From: PALSA-612 sp963711315
GTDB taxonomy: Bacteria > Actinomycetota > Thermoleophilia > Gaiellales > Gaiellaceae
Direction of reading: 5' to 3'
DNA length: 64,000 nucleotides
Assembly (NCBI GenBank): GCA_963711315.1
Contig: CAVQDQ010000004.1
Location: forward strand, 496,001-560,000
Part shown: positions 62,906 through 64,000 of the stretch, one piece after another
Numbering within the stretch: position 1 is the stretch's first letter
Layout: every line of letters begins with the position of its first letter
Translations under genes and position numbers: made by a program
The notes under the pieces: generated by a model
What the model was told of the DNA's origin: nothing
The model's database searches: none
What the model saw: only the letters and a program-made list of their open reading frames with translations

Positions 62906-63505
62906 CTAGGCGTCAGTCCGAGGACCGGCCGTCGCGCGGCGCGTCTGCACCCGCCGGGCCACGAAGCCGGCGGCTCCCAGCGTCAGCAGCAGGATGGAGA
63001 GCCCGGCCAGCACGAGTAGCGGCACAGGCACCGAATCCGCGTTCCCCGGGCCGATGGAATCGAGCGCTTGGCCGACTGCCCCGCCGCCCGGGTCACGGCC
63101 GTCAGATGCGAGCGCTGCACCCTCTCGCTCCGCCGTCGGGCCGCCGTGGAACGTGCTGTCGCATCGGATGGCGGGACTCGTCTCGCCCTTCACACCGCCC
63201 GATGTGGGAGGGCTCGTGGAGCTACCGCCCGAGCTTCCTCCGTTCGACCCCTGGGCCGCGATCGCCGCCTGGAGCGCCCGGTTGATGTCGTCGCCGAGCG
63301 TCGAGTACTGGGCCACGTCCTCGGGCATGTGCTCGAGAGCCGCCCGGTAGCACTGCACGGGATAGACGTTGTCGATCCGGCCGTCGTACCAGTCGTCGAT
63401 GAGGGTCTTCCAGCACGGCTCTTTGGCGGCGGCAGTGCCCGTTAGGAGCAAGGCTCCCGCGGCGGCCACGAGCACGAGGAGCACTGTCTGGAGGGCTCTT
63501 TTCAC
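62906..63505 (-). CDS. Small secreted, C-terminally anchored protein of an unrecognised family (copy 2)
   Basis: 199 residues from GTG 63505, chosen because it gives a clean Sec signal (KRALQTVLLVLVAAAGALLL). The conserved core is AKEPCWKTLIDDW, YDGRIDNVYPVQCYRAALEH, MPEDV and DDINRAL; by hand 34 of 52 core positions match the copy at 37514, with the same 21-residue Cys-Cys spacing. A long Gly/Ser-rich linker, a C-terminal membrane helix (LLVLAGLSILLLTLGAAGFV) and a basic tail follow. It is divergent from an O-antigen-ligase-like gene, which suggests an envelope role. Confidence 0.8.
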   Translation of the reverse strand: MKRALQTVLLVLVAAAGALLLTGTAAAKEPCWKTLIDDWYDGRIDNVYPVQCYRAALEHMPEDVAQYSTLGDDINRALQAAIAAQGSNGGSSGGSSTSPPTSGGVKGETSPAIRCDSTFHGGPTAEREGAALASDGRDPGGGAVGQALDSIGPGNADSVPVPLLVLAGLSILLLTLGAAGFVARRVQTRRATAGPRTDA

Positions 63506-63568
63506 GAGGCTTGGCGTCGGAGTGGGATCGGGTTTCGTCCGTACGTCGGGGCTGAGTCTACGCAAATG

Positions 63569-63588
63569 CCTGCCGATGGCTCGGCAGG
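63569..63588. promoter_or_regulatory. 8-bp arm inverted repeat upstream of copy 2
   Basis: CCTGCCGA-TGGC-TCGGCAGG lies about 65 bases before the GTG at 63505, right beside the GGCATTTGCG motif (minus strand, 63570-63561). It is either a leader hairpin or an operator for one of the divergent genes. Confidence 0.45.
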
Positions 63589-63689
63589 TACTGCTGCCAG
63601 TCTCGACCATGGCCGTGACGGCGTGGTTTCCGCGCGGTTAGGTGTGTGTAAAGAGTAAGTCCGGGAAGGGCCTGTGCTAGCTTCGATCG

Positions 63690-64000
63690 ATGCGAGCGGC
63701 CGCAGGGCTTTCGGTCCTCGGCGTCGCGGGCGCACTGCTGGCGGTGGCCCTCTTCTTCGGTCACGGCTCGAGTGACGGGCGCCTGTTCTGGATCGGGATC
63801 GTTGCCTCGCTGACGGCACTGGTTCTGGTATTCGCGACGCTGCTCGGGTTTCTTCCCCGTCCGGCGCCGACGAAACATGGCTGGTGGGCGCTCGGGTTGT
63901 TCGCGGCGTTCGTCCTCTGGAACGGATTGACAATCGTCTGGTCGATTGCTCCTGACCGGTCCTGGGCGTACCTGAACCGCGGGCTGGCATATCTCGCGCT
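63690..64000 (+). CDS. O-antigen ligase-like membrane protein, 5' part
   Basis: The frame is open to the window end (103 codons). It shows repeated hydrophobic helices (LSVLGVAGALLAVALFFGHG, WIGIVASLTALVLVFATLLG, WWALGLFAAFVLWNGLTIVW) and the segment SIAPDRSWAYLNRGLAYLA, typical of Wzy/O-antigen-ligase-family proteins of this lineage. It would join or polymerise surface glycans at the outer face of the membrane. The ATG at 63690 is the first in frame. Confidence 0.75.
   Translation, partial: MRAAAGLSVLGVAGALLAVALFFGHGSSDGRLFWIGIVASLTALVLVFATLLGFLPRPAPTKHGWWALGLFAAFVLWNGLTIVWSIAPDRSWAYLNRGLAYLA

Overview
The window is high-GC (clearly above 60% by eye) and densely coded, with GTG/TTG starts and many 1-4 nt stop/start overlaps. 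An F420-type LLM oxidoreductase, a B12-dependent ribonucleotide reductase, a LAL-type LuxR regulator, a DUF6510-like protein and a GH15 enzyme fit a deep-branching actinobacterium, most likely Thermoleophilia (Gaiellales/Solirubrobacterales-like). That placement is inferred from gene content only. No tRNA, rRNA, CRISPR array, IS element or replication origin was found, and no gene-free stretch exceeds about 200 bases.

Layout. 1-2.9 kb: the 3' end of an M20 carbamoylase/allantoate amidohydrolase-type gene, an ArsR-AHSA1 pair with a clear promoter/operator, and an LLM oxidoreductase. 2.9-25.4 kb: a large polyamine-type uptake and oxidation region. It has three ABC importer sets of the PotABCD type, five binding proteins, two class III aminotransferases, two flavin amine oxidases and one aminobutyraldehyde-type dehydrogenase; a small molybdopterin oxidoreductase gene sits at its left edge. 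The chemistry fits import of putrescine or other amines, removal of the amino group by transaminase or oxidase, and oxidation of the aldehyde to an amino acid such as GABA. 25.5-37.4 kb: nagA, a SIS-domain remnant, dinB, an EamA transporter, a threonine dehydratase/ornithine cyclodeaminase pair, superoxide dismutase, a membrane-anchored NirK-like copper protein with a divergent regulator, and two divergent Fe(II)/2-oxoglutarate oxygenases. 37.5-46 kb: a small secreted anchored protein coupled to a glycoside hydrolase, then a phosphoribosyltransferase, hydrolases, PadR, GH15 and small enzymes. 46-56 kb: a Moco oxidoreductase/flavin reductase pair, an ABC-2 exporter, and an FtsX/MacB-type ABC system next to a large LuxR regulator. 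56-60 kb: four cupins and a lower-GC island with a DNA methyltransferase scrap and a nuclease-like ORF. 60-64 kb: nrdJ, a paralogue of the 37.5 kb anchored protein, and the start of an O-antigen-ligase-like membrane protein.

Many otherwise convincing genes are interrupted by single-base frameshifts, mostly at short homopolymers, and are densest at 11.5-16.2 kb and 50.2-52.1 kb. Both halves normally keep the family sequence in the new frame, so I read these mainly as consensus errors in a long-read or draft assembly and annotate the whole gene, marking each shift. True pseudogenes cannot be excluded from sequence alone.

Most unusual features: the polyamine region with a duplicated six-cysteine binding protein; a family of small anchored proteins sharing an AKE-CW...DW.DG.I...YP..CYR core; a NirK-like protein with a perfect 18-bp palindrome in its divergent promoter; and a decayed restriction-modification-like island.
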